Assembly (NCBI GenBank): GCA_963745175.1
Contig: CAVUWK010000013.1
Coordinates: 1-64,000, forward strand
Length of the DNA stretch: 64,000 bases
Origin: Bog-473 sp963745175
GTDB lineage: Bacteria; Actinomycetota; Acidimicrobiia; Acidimicrobiales; RAAP-2
Direction of reading: 5' to 3'
Numbering within the stretch: the first letter of the stretch is position 1; every line of letters begins with the position of its first letter. A program made the translations under genes and the position numbers. The notes beneath the pieces were generated by a model. The model worked only from the letters and a program-made list of their open reading frames with translations. It did no database searches and was not told the origin of the DNA. Positions 17,260 to 25,405 of the stretch are shown piece by piece.

Positions 17260-17595
17260 TCAGGACAGCGTGGGTGGTTCGATTGTCAGCTTCCCCGGCA
17301 AGAACGCCACCAGCACTGATATTGGTGCTTGGTAGGTAGCGCGGACAACGTGATTCGGGCCGATGTCGAACTGCGCCGATGCCTTACCCGCTCCCGAAAG
17401 ACGAAGATACGAGTAGGACACCTGTAAGTCGTGATACCCGCGTTCAAGCGGAAAGAACTGCTCACCCCACCGAAGCTGATAGGAGTGACCGTCGAGGAAA
17501 ATACTCGGACCGGTGAATCTGAGGGTCCAGTCAAGGACGAAGAACTCCGTCCGCAAAAGCAGTCCTTGACCTGACTCGGCTGTAGTTTCCGTCAT
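17260..17595 (-). CDS. Small beta-rich hypothetical protein
   Basis: 111 residues. TAGATT six bases before the ATG gives a leaderless start and supports the gene. The sequence alternates hydrophobic strands and turns: IFLDGHSYQLRWGEQFFPL, GYHDLQVSYSYL, GKASAQFDIGPNHVVRATYQ, then AFLPGKL. The DG...G-Y-H pattern is like PEGA-type or membrane-associated beta domains. Resembles the frameshifted protein at 14853. Function unknown. Confidence 0.65.
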   Translation of the reverse strand: MTETTAESGQGLLLRTEFFVLDWTLRFTGPSIFLDGHSYQLRWGEQFFPLERGYHDLQVSYSYLRLSGAGKASAQFDIGPNHVVRATYQAPISVLVAFLPGKLTIEPPTLS

Positions 17596-17614
17596 GTCAA
17601 GAATCTACCGAGGC

Positions 17615-17637
17615 TGTCCCCGTTCGCCGGCTTGGAG
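17615..17637 (+). repeat. Dispersed repeat copy 8
   Basis: TGTCCCCGTTCGCCGGCTTG; between two minus-strand genes. Confidence 0.5.
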
Positions 17638-17640
17638 CAC

Positions 17641-17938
17641 CTAAGGAGCTTCCCATCCAGGTAAGCGGATCAGGCTTGGCACCTGGCCTGGGAAGGCTTG
17701 CCGAGTGAAGATTTCTAACGTCTCCAGAACGAGATCGGGAACATCCATACCGAGTGCCCGACCGTTTGAGAACGTCGAGATCGTTGACATCAATTTCGAT
17801 ATGGACCTCGTCGCGAGGATAGGGATCTGACGACTCCCCCGGACTTGGCTGCTCTCCAGCCGGCTTGAGAATCACGAAGATCCTTGAGCCCTCAGGACCG
17901 AGGGTGCATGACACGAAGGTCCAATCGTCGGCGAGCAC
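17641..17938 (-). CDS. Hypothetical protein, frameshifted
   Basis: GTG 17938 reads LADDWTFVSCTLGPEGSRIF and DEVHIEIDVNDLDVL. It then moves to another frame near 17765 and continues GRALGMDVPDLVLETLEIF with SLIRLPGWEAP to TAG at 17641. Both parts read smoothly, so a single indel is the defect. No family recognised; the gene ends just before the dispersed-repeat copy at 17615. Confidence 0.5.
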
Positions 17939-18046
17939 TCCAGTCTCATTGGGTGGGATGGCCGATACGTCAGGGCTGGCTCAATAAGCGAGCAAATGTC
18001 AGACGGAAACAGCCGCCTCGTCACTTCTGGAGCGTATTGCAAGGTA

Positions 18047-18078
18047 GTGCCCCCGTTCATTGCCGGGCTGGTGACATC
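18047..18078 (+). repeat. Dispersed repeat copy 9 (long form)
   Basis: GTGCCCCCGTTCATTGCCGG then GCTGGTGACATC; closest to the copy at 16109. Confidence 0.5.
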
Positions 18079-18132
18079 GGATTCCTCGGCTGCCATGCTC
18101 TGAGGGTGTCATCACGTCGAACAAAACTTCCC

Positions 18133-18459
18133 ATGGGTTGGTCGCATCCGATCAATCCTTCAGAGGTTCCGATCTCTTTCCCCGGCGTCGAGACGGTTTA
18201 TTGGAATGGGCCTCCTCAGGGCTGGCAGAAGGGCACACGGCCTGCCATCTGGCTCCGCTGGTCACCTCGGTCGATGCAGCCGCAGCCCGTACTCACAGTG
18301 TGGGGCGTGCCTTCAGCGGACCGATCACGCATTCGCCAGTGGATAACCGAAGAGGTTGCACCCGAGGCTGCTCATTGGCTGAGCGGGATCGAAACAGCGA
18401 CGGAGACATGGCGAGACTCTGAGCACAGCAGGACGTGGAACTGGAGTCAGGCCGTTTGA
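18133..18459 (+). CDS. Hypothetical protein, Trp-rich
   Basis: About 108 residues from ATG 18133; a GTG at 18107 would add nine residues. The segment is unusually rich in Trp and Pro (VYWNGPPQGWQKG, IWLRWSP, WITEEVAPEAAHWL). It ends with TATETWRDSEHSRTWNW. Composition argues for a true protein rather than a shadow frame. No family recognised. A copy of the dispersed repeat lies 55-85 bases upstream. Confidence 0.5.
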   Translation: MGWSHPINPSEVPISFPGVETVYWNGPPQGWQKGTRPAIWLRWSPRSMQPQPVLTVWGVPSADRSRIRQWITEEVAPEAAHWLSGIETATETWRDSEHSRTWNWSQAV

Positions 18460-18612
18460 TCTCCCGACTGTCCCCTATCAATGGTTGGAGACCCCGCGGC
18501 GTCCGGAGATGGGCACGTCACCTCGGACTTCTTCAGACGGATGATGGCGCGACGTCGCCGTTGAGGGTAGTTGGTGCATGCTCTCTGAGAGGGTGCTCGC
18601 AGCACCAACCAT

Positions 18613-18978
18613 CTACCATTCGACGCCTGTGGAGACGCAGAACTCGTTTTGCTCGGGGTCCGACATTCTGACCCAGCGGGTTCCCCCGAAGCTTTGCACG
18701 CCCTCGTCGATTCGCTGGGCTCCGAGTTCCAGTAGCCGGTGGACCTCGGCTTCGATGTCGTCAACCACAACGTCAAGGTGCATGCGGTTCTTGCCGGTTT
18801 TGGGTTCGGGTACGCCCTGAAGGAGAAGCGGTGAAGCGATCCCTTCTCTGGGAACCAGTACAGCCAAGGTCGCATCCGTGTAGTAATCACGATAATCGAG
18901 CGCCTCGCGCCAGAACGTTGCGAGCATCGCTGGCTCAGCACAGTCGAGCACGAGTTCTACTTTTGTCTTGTGTCCCAT
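18613..18978 (-). CDS. Glyoxalase-like VOC-family protein
   Basis: 121 residues. VELVLDCAEPAMLATFWREA opens the single-domain type common in actinobacteria (Glyoxalase_6). NRMHLDVVVDDIEAEVHRLL starts the second half and WVRMSDPEQNEFCV closes it. TGGAGG lies six bases before the ATG. Function unknown; members often lack the metal. Confidence 0.88.
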   Translation of the reverse strand: MGHKTKVELVLDCAEPAMLATFWREALDYRDYYTDATLAVLVPREGIASPLLLQGVPEPKTGKNRMHLDVVVDDIEAEVHRLLELGAQRIDEGVQSFGGTRWVRMSDPEQNEFCVSTGVEW

Positions 18979-19037
18979 CGCATGCCTCCAGGTAGGAAGA
19001 ATTCCTTCGGCCGGTGACGAAAGGATACGGGGACGGC

Positions 19038-19058
19038 TGGCCCCGTTCGCCGGCTATG
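19038..19058 (+). repeat. Dispersed repeat copy 10
   Basis: TGGCCCCGTTCGCCGGCTAT; upstream of the VOC gene at 18613 (minus strand). Confidence 0.5.
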
Positions 19059-19152
19059 TCTCCTTGGGCCGCGCTTTGTAAGAACGGATAAACAGTGCGG
19101 ACTCGGCGAACCCTTTCCAGGCTGATGCGAGCGTTCGAACCGTCGTCGGTAC

Positions 19153-20118
19153 TTAGCCGGACGTGACGCAACTGCGGGCCGCGTTGGACCACAGTGCCTG
19201 TACGTCGAACGTCGCCTTGTTGATTGTCAGGTACGCATCCTGGGTCTCGCACAGATCGGCAATCTCGGCGCTACCCTTCAACCAGCCGGTCGAAGGGAAT
19301 GGATCGGTCACGGTCTCCGCGTATTCGTGGGTCTCCGTGGACTCGTAACCATCTATCGCCCTGGGAGACGCGATCGTGGTGCAAGCGGCGGCCGGAAGAT
19401 CGGGTACGTACGGGAGGTTGGTGTACACGATTGTCCCGTAGGAGCTGGCCGTAGAACTGTGCCAACCGCAGAAGCCCTTCGGAAAGCCGTCGGGACGGGT
19501 GCCCGACGGTGATGCAATGACGTACTGAGCATTGAGGTTGGGAGCCTGCGTCGTGTTCTTGAAATGGGCCGCAGCGCCGACGGCCTCGCCGGCGATCTGG
19601 TTTGCTGTCGCCTTCGTGGGCGCAGCCGAGGTGTTGTCGAACCACACGCCACGTAGGAGCGGTGCCGTCGGGTGCTCCACGTATGTCGCCGTGGGGCCGC
19701 AAGTAACGGTGCCCGTCGGCATCCCCTCGCAGTACTGGTCCATGATGGTGCCCCAAGTGTCCTGAGAGCCGTACAGGTTGCCGAACAGGTTTTGGAGAGC
19801 GCTGGCCGCCTGCGCCGGGTCGTTGGACCATTGCGAGCCCCAAAACACGAGATAGACAGCGGGCGTCGGCATAACCACCCCGGTCGCCTGGCTCGAGTGT
19901 AGGGACACCAGGCCCGAGGTGTTTGGCTTGGATGACCGCCCGATCGCCTTCGCCCCCGCCCGTACGACTTGTGACGGCGACGAACCCCCGGCCGCCGCCA
20001 TGGTTACGTTTCCGCCCACCAGCGCGAGAAGCCCAGACATCGCTGTGAGGGTGAAGAGGCCACGACGGCGCCGCTTTGTGGCATGTGAGCCATGGTGGGT
20101 ATGGGAACGCCTGTGCAT
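19153..20118 (-). CDS. Secreted protein with HEY-type metal-binding motif
   Basis: 321 residues from ATG 20118, which has GAAGGAG at proper distance. A basic N-terminus and a membrane segment (GLFTLTAMSGLLALVGGNVT) form a signal or anchor. The mature part has AVYLVFWGSQWSND, FGNLYGSQDTWGTIMDQYC, and THEYAETVTDPFPSTGWL near residue 270. His/Glu/Asp spaced like this are found in secreted metal-binding or protease-like proteins. Cysteines are paired across the domain. Probably an extracellular hydrolase or adhesin; not certain. Confidence 0.72.
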   Translation of the reverse strand: MHRRSHTHHGSHATKRRRRGLFTLTAMSGLLALVGGNVTMAAAGGSSPSQVVRAGAKAIGRSSKPNTSGLVSLHSSQATGVVMPTPAVYLVFWGSQWSNDPAQAASALQNLFGNLYGSQDTWGTIMDQYCEGMPTGTVTCGPTATYVEHPTAPLLRGVWFDNTSAAPTKATANQIAGEAVGAAAHFKNTTQAPNLNAQYVIASPSGTRPDGFPKGFCGWHSSTASSYGTIVYTNLPYVPDLPAAACTTIASPRAIDGYESTETHEYAETVTDPFPSTGWLKGSAEIADLCETQDAYLTINKATFDVQALWSNAARSCVTSG

Positions 20119-20504
20119 CGCCGGACTCCTTCGCCTGAGCCTCGGCGCCACAGCCGACGAAGCCCGTCCAGCGCATGGTAACGATCCGCCTCAATCCTCC
20201 CTAGGGAGAAAAGGCACTACTTCCCAAATTTCGAGAGGGAGTGAGGTCAGGACAAGCCCATGCCCCCTACCAATGGGTCTGCGGTCAACTGTCCAATGGG
20301 GATCACTCAGCTCGAGCAGCTAAATCCCCACTATGGGCGGGTGGCGTACGCCGTTCTTGCTCATCGCGGGTCAGGTGTCGCCGGTGATCGATCCACCCTG
20401 TGTCGTCCGTGTCCACCAGGGGTGCACCATTGGACATGACGCCGTCATCTGGTTGCCACATCCGGGAGCTGGCCTGCGAACCAGGCCATGTGCGGTCGGG
20501 ACTG

Positions 20505-20944
20505 TCAGGCGATGGGCTGGGCAAGCGCCACGATGATCCCCTCGGGGCCTCGGACGTAGGCCATCCGCCAAGAGCCCTCGTACTCGCCGATTCCGGCCAC
20601 CAACCCGTAGCCGGCGGAGGTCGCCTGGTCGACGGCGGCGTCCAGGTCATGAACCTCGAAAGCGACGCTTCGCAAGCCGACCTCGTTGGCCATAGCGGCC
20701 GGTGAGCCCGGCCCGCAACGAGGCCGGACAAAGCGAGAGAGCTCGACACCTGTGCCGTTGTCCGGAGCTCGGAGCATCACGATTTCGGTTCTCGATCCCG
20801 GGATGCCGGTGACGGTGTCGATGAACTCGCCCTCCACGAACGTCCTTCCCTCGATGTCCAGCCCCAACGGACAAAGAACTGCGTCGCGGCATCGAGGTCG
20901 GAGACAGTGATGCCAACGTGGTCGAAACGGCGTACGTGTGACAT
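20505..20944 (-). CDS. VOC-family protein, frameshifted
   Basis: ATG 20944 follows GGAGGAAACGAC. It reads MSHVRRFDHVGITVSDLDAA then FFV, where one base is missing near 20870. The next frame continues LGLDIEGRTFVEGEFIDTV, VGLRSVAFEVHDLDAAVDQA and VRGPEGIIVALAQP. The two modules and the glutamate positions fit a VOC enzyme of the lactoylglutathione-lyase-like type. One indel is the only defect. Confidence 0.75.
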
Positions 20945-21120
20945 GTCGTTTCCTCCGTGCTCTTCACGCCGGCGCACGATCGTGTGGGGCGGCGTCTCCG
21001 CCGGTAGCGCCTCCTCTGGGCGGGGCCAGCCGATCTGGAGTGCGTAGGTGGTCCTGGAGACCAGCCTTCCGACTTTATCGACAAGCGCCGACGTACTGCC
21101 CGGGCTACTTCGTGTGGACC

Positions 21121-21153
21121 TGCCCCGGTTCGCCGGTTAGAACGGGTGATCCG
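21121..21153 (+). repeat. Dispersed repeat copy 11 (long form)
   Basis: TGCCCCGGTTCGCCGGTTAG then AACGGGTGATCCG; matches 14102-14136. CCGG-TTCG-CCGG forms a perfect small hairpin. Confidence 0.55.
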
Positions 21154-21308
21154 CCTCCAGGAAGGTGGCCCAATCCGCCGGTATGAGGCGTTTTGGTCGC
21201 TTTCCCTCGCTCCCTTGATCCACGGACCTCCCTGCCACCGGCGCTGCAGAGCTGCCAAGCGCGTGATCAGGCGGACCGCGACAATGGAGTGTGCTTGTAT
21301 CGGGCCGG

Positions 21309-22490
21309 ATGAAGCGTTCGTGGGCCGCCGTGTCGGTCGTGCTCGTCGGCACTGCAGTGGTCGCTGTGACAACGCTCGCCGCGACGTCCGGCTCCACTCC
21401 TCCCAAGGCCTCGAGTGGCTCGGGCCGTGTCACCATCTCGGCGCCCACGCGCCTCCTCCGACCGGCGCTCGCTTCGCCGCGGCCAAGACGACGGCGGGTG
21501 CACCCGGCCGCACGGCCCGTACCGACCACCACGACGGTGCCGACGACTTCCGGCCAGGTCGCGCTCGCCGGCTGCCCCATGCCCCCCCAGCCGCCACTCC
21601 CACCCTCACCGCCGCCCTGGCACCCACCGGTCCTCGTGACGTCTCTTCCGCCGGTGGAGGCGCCGGCGCCGTGGACCTCACACGTCGCGGCGCTCACCGG
21701 GAAGGGCATGTGGATCTGGGAGTGGGACAGCACTGACGGTGGCGACGCCGACGAGATCGTGCAGCAAGCCGTTTCGGCGGGGCTGCACCAGCTGTGGGTG
21801 CGGGTGGGTGACTCGATGAACGGCTTCTACGGCGCCGAGGAGCTCGACTCGCTCGTGCCCGTCGCCCATGCCCACGGCCTTGCCGTGATCGCGTGGGGTT
21901 TCCCGTATCTGTGGGATCCCGTCGGCGACGCCCAGTGGACCGCGCAGATCCTCGACTGGCGCGGTCCCGACGGCCAGCAGGTCGACGGCTACAGCGCCGA
22001 CATCGAGGAGGCGACCGAGGGTGTCATGCTGAGCGCCCAGCGGGCGGCCGTGTACCTCGAGCTTGTTCGGCAAGCCGCCGGCAGCCGGCTGGTCGTCGCC
22101 ACCGTCTACCCTCCGACCGACGCCAGCTGGGACGGTGGCTACCCCTACCAGGCGATGGCGCCATACGTCGACGCCTTCGCCCCGATGATCTACTGGGAGT
22201 GCACCGATCCCGGCACCGACGCCGCGTCCGACGTCGCTCGCCTCTCGACGCTCCGACCCGTGCACGTCATCGGGCAGGCCTTCAACTTCGCTGGCGACGG
22301 CGGCCGGACCGTCTCGCCGAGCGGAGCAGAGATCGCCGAGTTCTTGAGCGCCAGCCGGCGGGCGGGCGCGCTCGGCGCATCGTTCTGGGTGTGGCAGGAC
22401 GCCACACCGGAGGAGTGGGCAGCCATGTCCGGATTCCCGTGGAGCTCGGTCGGGATTCGGCCGACGCCGCCACGGGTCAGCCCAAAATGA
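21309..22490 (+). CDS. Secreted TIM-barrel-like (glycosidase-like) protein
   Basis: 393 residues. Signal peptide (AAVSVVLVGTAVVAVTTLAA), then about 80 residues of Arg/Pro/Thr-rich linker. The C-terminal domain is GKGMWIWEWDSTDGG, GLHQLWVRVGDSMNGFYG, HAHGLAVIAWGFPYLWDP, DGYSADIEEA, FAPMIYWECTDPG and GASFWVWQDA. Strand-end acidic residues (ADIEEA, YWE) resemble the active site of GH-like barrels. It is an exported, probably carbohydrate-acting protein; the family cannot be fixed by eye. GTG 21291 is an alternative start. Confidence 0.75.
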   Translation: MKRSWAAVSVVLVGTAVVAVTTLAATSGSTPPKASSGSGRVTISAPTRLLRPALASPRPRRRRVHPAARPVPTTTTVPTTSGQVALAGCPMPPQPPLPPSPPPWHPPVLVTSLPPVEAPAPWTSHVAALTGKGMWIWEWDSTDGGDADEIVQQAVSAGLHQLWVRVGDSMNGFYGAEELDSLVPVAHAHGLAVIAWGFPYLWDPVGDAQWTAQILDWRGPDGQQVDGYSADIEEATEGVMLSAQRAAVYLELVRQAAGSRLVVATVYPPTDASWDGGYPYQAMAPYVDAFAPMIYWECTDPGTDAASDVARLSTLRPVHVIGQAFNFAGDGGRTVSPSGAEIAEFLSASRRAGALGASFWVWQDATPEEWAAMSGFPWSSVGIRPTPPRVSPK

Positions 22491-22560
22491 TCCCGACCCT
22501 GATCGGTGGTCGAAGAAGCGGCTGGTGCAATATTTCTCAATCCTCATTTCCTTTGGGGGC

Positions 22561-22594
22561 TTGACAGCTGCAGTCCGTTAGGTTGAACTAACGG
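22561..22594 (+). promoter_or_regulatory. ArsR-type operator overlapping a sigma-70-like promoter
   Basis: TTGACA (22561-22566), 17 bases, then TGAACT (22584-22589) form a promoter whose start point would fall at the GTG start codon 22598. A perfect inverted repeat CCGTTAG-N6-CTAACGG (22575-22581, 22588-22594) covers the -10, the place where an ArsR repressor would block polymerase. Autoregulation is inferred. Confidence 0.65.
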
Positions 22595-22597
22595 TTA

Positions 22598-22933
22598 GTG
22601 GCTACTGACCAAGACGAACTCGTGTGGGACGCGCTGGGGGACCGAACTCGCCGAGCGATCGTCCTGCAGCTGAGCAAAAGTCCGAGGGCGGTCGGGGAGC
22701 TCGCCAGCCACCTGCCGGTCAGCCGTTCGGCCGTCTCCCAGCACCTCAAAGTGCTGAAGGATGCGGGACTCGTCGCCGAGCAGGCTGCCGGGACCCGGCG
22801 GATCTATCACCTCAACGAGGCCGGAATCGTTGCTCTGCGCGATCAGCTGGACACCTTTTGGGATCGAGCACTCAGCGGCTACGAGGACCTCGTCAAACAA
22901 TCACAGAAGGAGAGGAAGGCCCGTGCCCGCTGA
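22598..22933 (+). CDS. ArsR-family transcriptional regulator
   Basis: 111 residues from GTG 22598. The wHTH is complete: VWDALGDRTRRAIVLQLSKS, PRAVGELASHLPVSRSAVSQ, HLKVLKDAGLV and RRIYHLNEAG. No CxC metal motif is present, so this is the SRPBCC-linked subtype rather than an arsenic sensor. First gene of a three-gene operon with two SRPBCC proteins; it overlaps the second gene by 11 bases. It probably represses the operon through the palindrome in its promoter. Confidence 0.93.
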   Translation: MATDQDELVWDALGDRTRRAIVLQLSKSPRAVGELASHLPVSRSAVSQHLKVLKDAGLVAEQAAGTRRIYHLNEAGIVALRDQLDTFWDRALSGYEDLVKQSQKERKARAR

Positions 22934-23399
22934 CACCGTTGTCCGCCGCCAGATCGTGGTGGACGCTTCCATCGCAGATGCCTTTGCCGCTTTTGTCGAT
23001 CGCTTCGGTGACTTCAAGCCTCCAGAGCACAACCTGCTCGGCGTCGACATCACCGAAACGCGATTCGAACCCAAGGTCGGCGGCCACATCTACGACCGTG
23101 CCGCTGATGGAACCGAGTGCAGATGGGCCCGAGTCCTCGCCTACGAACCCCCGGATCGGGTCGTGTTCAGTTGGGACATCAGTCCGCAGTGGCAACTCGA
23201 ACCAGACCAGAGCAATACGAGCGAGGTCGAGGTCCGATTTATCGCCGAAGCCCCGGAACGGACGCGTCTCGAGCTCGAACACCGCCACCTCGATCGCCAC
23301 GGACCGGGCTGGGAATCACTCCGCGATGGTGTCGAGAGTGGTGGGGGTTGGCCCCTCTACCTGGCCCGTTACTCGGACCTCTTCGCCGGGAGTCGCTAG
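22923..23399 (+). CDS. SRPBCC (AHSA1-like) protein
   Basis: 158 residues from GTG 22923, which overlaps the ArsR stop by 11 bases. RRQIVVDASIADAFAAFVDR, then RFEPKVGGHIYDRAADG, WARVLAYEPPDRVVFSWDI and RTRLELEHRHLDRHG, is the standard AHSA1/START-like cup for hydrophobic ligands. ArsR-AHSA1 pairs are common in actinobacteria; the ligand is unknown. Its stop touches the next start directly. Confidence 0.92.
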   Translation: MPADTVVRRQIVVDASIADAFAAFVDRFGDFKPPEHNLLGVDITETRFEPKVGGHIYDRAADGTECRWARVLAYEPPDRVVFSWDISPQWQLEPDQSNTSEVEVRFIAEAPERTRLELEHRHLDRHGPGWESLRDGVESGGGWPLYLARYSDLFAGSR

Positions 23400-23843
23400 A
23401 TGCCCCCGATGACGGTCAGCGACGAGATCCAATGCCCGGCCGAAGAACTGTTCGCCTATGCGACCGACCCGAGCAGATTCACCGAATGGCAGAAGGGTGT
23501 TGTCAGCGGTCACATGGAGAGTGCCGGCGCTCCCAAGGTCGGAGATCGCTGCCATACGACGCGGCGCATCGGTTTCTCCGACAGGCCCGACACGTCTGAA
23601 CTCGTGAAATTCGAGCCTCCCCGTCAGTGGGGTGTGCGGGGGCTGGCTGGTCCGATTCGAGCGATGGTCGACGTGACCGTGGAGCCTCTCTCTGAAACCA
23701 GCGCGCAGCTGACGATCGCGCTGGAGTTCGAAGGCCATGGCATCGGTCGGCTCCTCGTGCCACTCATCGTCGAGCGACAGGCGAAACGCGAGATGCCAGT
23801 CAACTTGGCGGCGCTCAAGGAGCAACTCGAACGCTCGCCTTGA
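23400..23843 (+). CDS. SRPBCC-family protein
   Basis: 147 residues, starting on the base after the previous stop codon (TAG then ATG), so translationally coupled. MTVSDEIQCPAEELFAYATD, TEWQKGVV and VGDRCHTTRRIGF mark a polyketide-cyclase-type SRPBCC protein, with LTIALEFEGHGIGRLLVP at the end. Third gene of the ArsR operon; the two SRPBCC proteins may form a pair or bind related ligands. Confidence 0.92.
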   Translation: MPPMTVSDEIQCPAEELFAYATDPSRFTEWQKGVVSGHMESAGAPKVGDRCHTTRRIGFSDRPDTSELVKFEPPRQWGVRGLAGPIRAMVDVTVEPLSETSAQLTIALEFEGHGIGRLLVPLIVERQAKREMPVNLAALKEQLERSP

Positions 23844-23887
23844 TGAAAGGAGATGGCCCGCACCTCGAAGCCGACCGGACCAGCTTG

Positions 23888-25405
23888 TTATTCCACCGAC
23901 GAAAGCGTCGCGTCCGCCAGCGCCCCGTTGGAGCGCAGCGCGGACACCACACCGGCCGCCGCCGCGATCGCCGCCAGCACGTAGGCCGTGACGGTGAAGG
24001 CGTGCTGGGCCGCGGCCATCCCGCCCCTCTCGCCCCCCGCCACCACGAAGATGCTGCCGGTCACGGCCAGCCCGAGGGCCGTCCCCATGCCCCGCGACAT
24101 GTTGAGCACCCCCGAGGCCATCCCGGCTTGCTGCCCCGGGGCGGCACCCATGATGGAGGCGTTGTTCGGTGAGGTGAAGAGCCCCATTCCCACTCCGACC
24201 AGGGCCAGCAGGAGCAGGAGCGAAACGGTCGAGGGCTGCAGCGCACCCATGAGGAACAGACCCAGGGCGACCAGCGCCATCCCGCTGACGGTGAGAGGCC
24301 GGGAACCGACCCGGTCGGCCAGCCGTCCCGCGAACGGGGCCACGATCCCGAAGGCCAGCGGCATGGCCATGAGCTCCAGGCCGGACCGGGCCGAGCCGAG
24401 CCCCTGGCCCCGCTCCAGGTAGAAGGGGATCAGCAGCAGCACGCCGAACATGACGAGGTACGACCCCATGCCGCTGGCGATCCCCGTCGAGAAATGCGCG
24501 TTCCGGAAGAGACCCAGGTCGAGCATGGGGTCCCGGTCCCGCCGCTCGTGCCAGACGAAGAGCCCGCCCAGGACGACGGCGGCGACGAAGAGCGCGACGA
24601 TCAGGCTCGAGCTCCAGCCCAGCTCCGCCCCGAACGAGATCGCCGACAGCAGAGCCACCACAGCCGGGAAGAACAGACCCAGCCCCGTCCAGTCGAAGCG
24701 CACCCGCGCCATCAGGTCGCGACTGCGGGGCACGAGCAGGATCGCGGCAAGGGCGCCGAACACGCCGAACGGGATGTTCACGAAGAAGATGAGCCGCCAC
24801 CCCCCGGCCGCCAGCAAGAGCCCGCCGATCGAGGGGCCCAGGGCGAGCCCCAGCGCCTGCGCCGCACCCTGGAACCCGATGGCCTTCCCGAGCGCCCGGC
24901 CCGGCACGACCAGCACGATGATGGCCAGGCTGTTCGCCTGCAGCATCGCCGCCCCGACCGCCTGCAGCGCCCGGAAGCCGCACAGCGCCCCGAGGCCAGG
25001 GGCCAGCCCGCACAGGACCGACGCCAGCGTGAAGATCACGAAGCCGTAGACGTAGAGGAGCTTGCGGCCCCACATGTCGGCGAAGCGGCCGACCGCGACG
25101 ACCGTGGCCACCAGCACCAGCAGGTACGACAGCCCCACCCACGTGACGGCGCCCACCGAGGCGTCGAAGGTGTGCTGCAGCGTGGGGAGTGCGACGGTGA
25201 CGATGGACGCATCGAGCTGGCCCATGAACGCGCCGACGCACACGGCCGCCACGGCGAACCAGTGTGCGTTGGGTTGCTCCCGGATCACCCGCGGGCGCCG
25301 GGGCTCCACCAGCAACCGGTCCCAGGTCAACGTCCACGGCCGTGCGACGCCCGCGGCCCCGCCCGAGTCCGGGCCCAGTCCGTCGCCGCCACCGCCGTCC
25401 GTCAC
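23888..25405 (-). CDS. MFS transporter, DHA2/EmrB-QacA type
   Basis: 505 residues from GTG 25405, which overlaps the TGA of the GH3 gene in a four-base GTGA, a clear sign of coupling. About 14 membrane segments are visible; motif A is GRFADMWGRKLLYVYG and motif C is ALGLALGPSIGGLLL. GQLDASIVTVALPTLQ is the DHA2 motif D1. Drug:H+ antiport is the usual role, but cotranslation with a glycosidase hints at export or uptake of a glycoside or its aglycone (inference). Confidence 0.9.
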   Translation of the reverse strand: MTDGGGGDGLGPDSGGAAGVARPWTLTWDRLLVEPRRPRVIREQPNAHWFAVAAVCVGAFMGQLDASIVTVALPTLQHTFDASVGAVTWVGLSYLLVLVATVVAVGRFADMWGRKLLYVYGFVIFTLASVLCGLAPGLGALCGFRALQAVGAAMLQANSLAIIVLVVPGRALGKAIGFQGAAQALGLALGPSIGGLLLAAGGWRLIFFVNIPFGVFGALAAILLVPRSRDLMARVRFDWTGLGLFFPAVVALLSAISFGAELGWSSSLIVALFVAAVVLGGLFVWHERRDRDPMLDLGLFRNAHFSTGIASGMGSYLVMFGVLLLIPFYLERGQGLGSARSGLELMAMPLAFGIVAPFAGRLADRVGSRPLTVSGMALVALGLFLMGALQPSTVSLLLLLALVGVGMGLFTSPNNASIMGAAPGQQAGMASGVLNMSRGMGTALGLAVTGSIFVVAGGERGGMAAAQHAFTVTAYVLAAIAAAAGVVSALRSNGALADATLSSVE

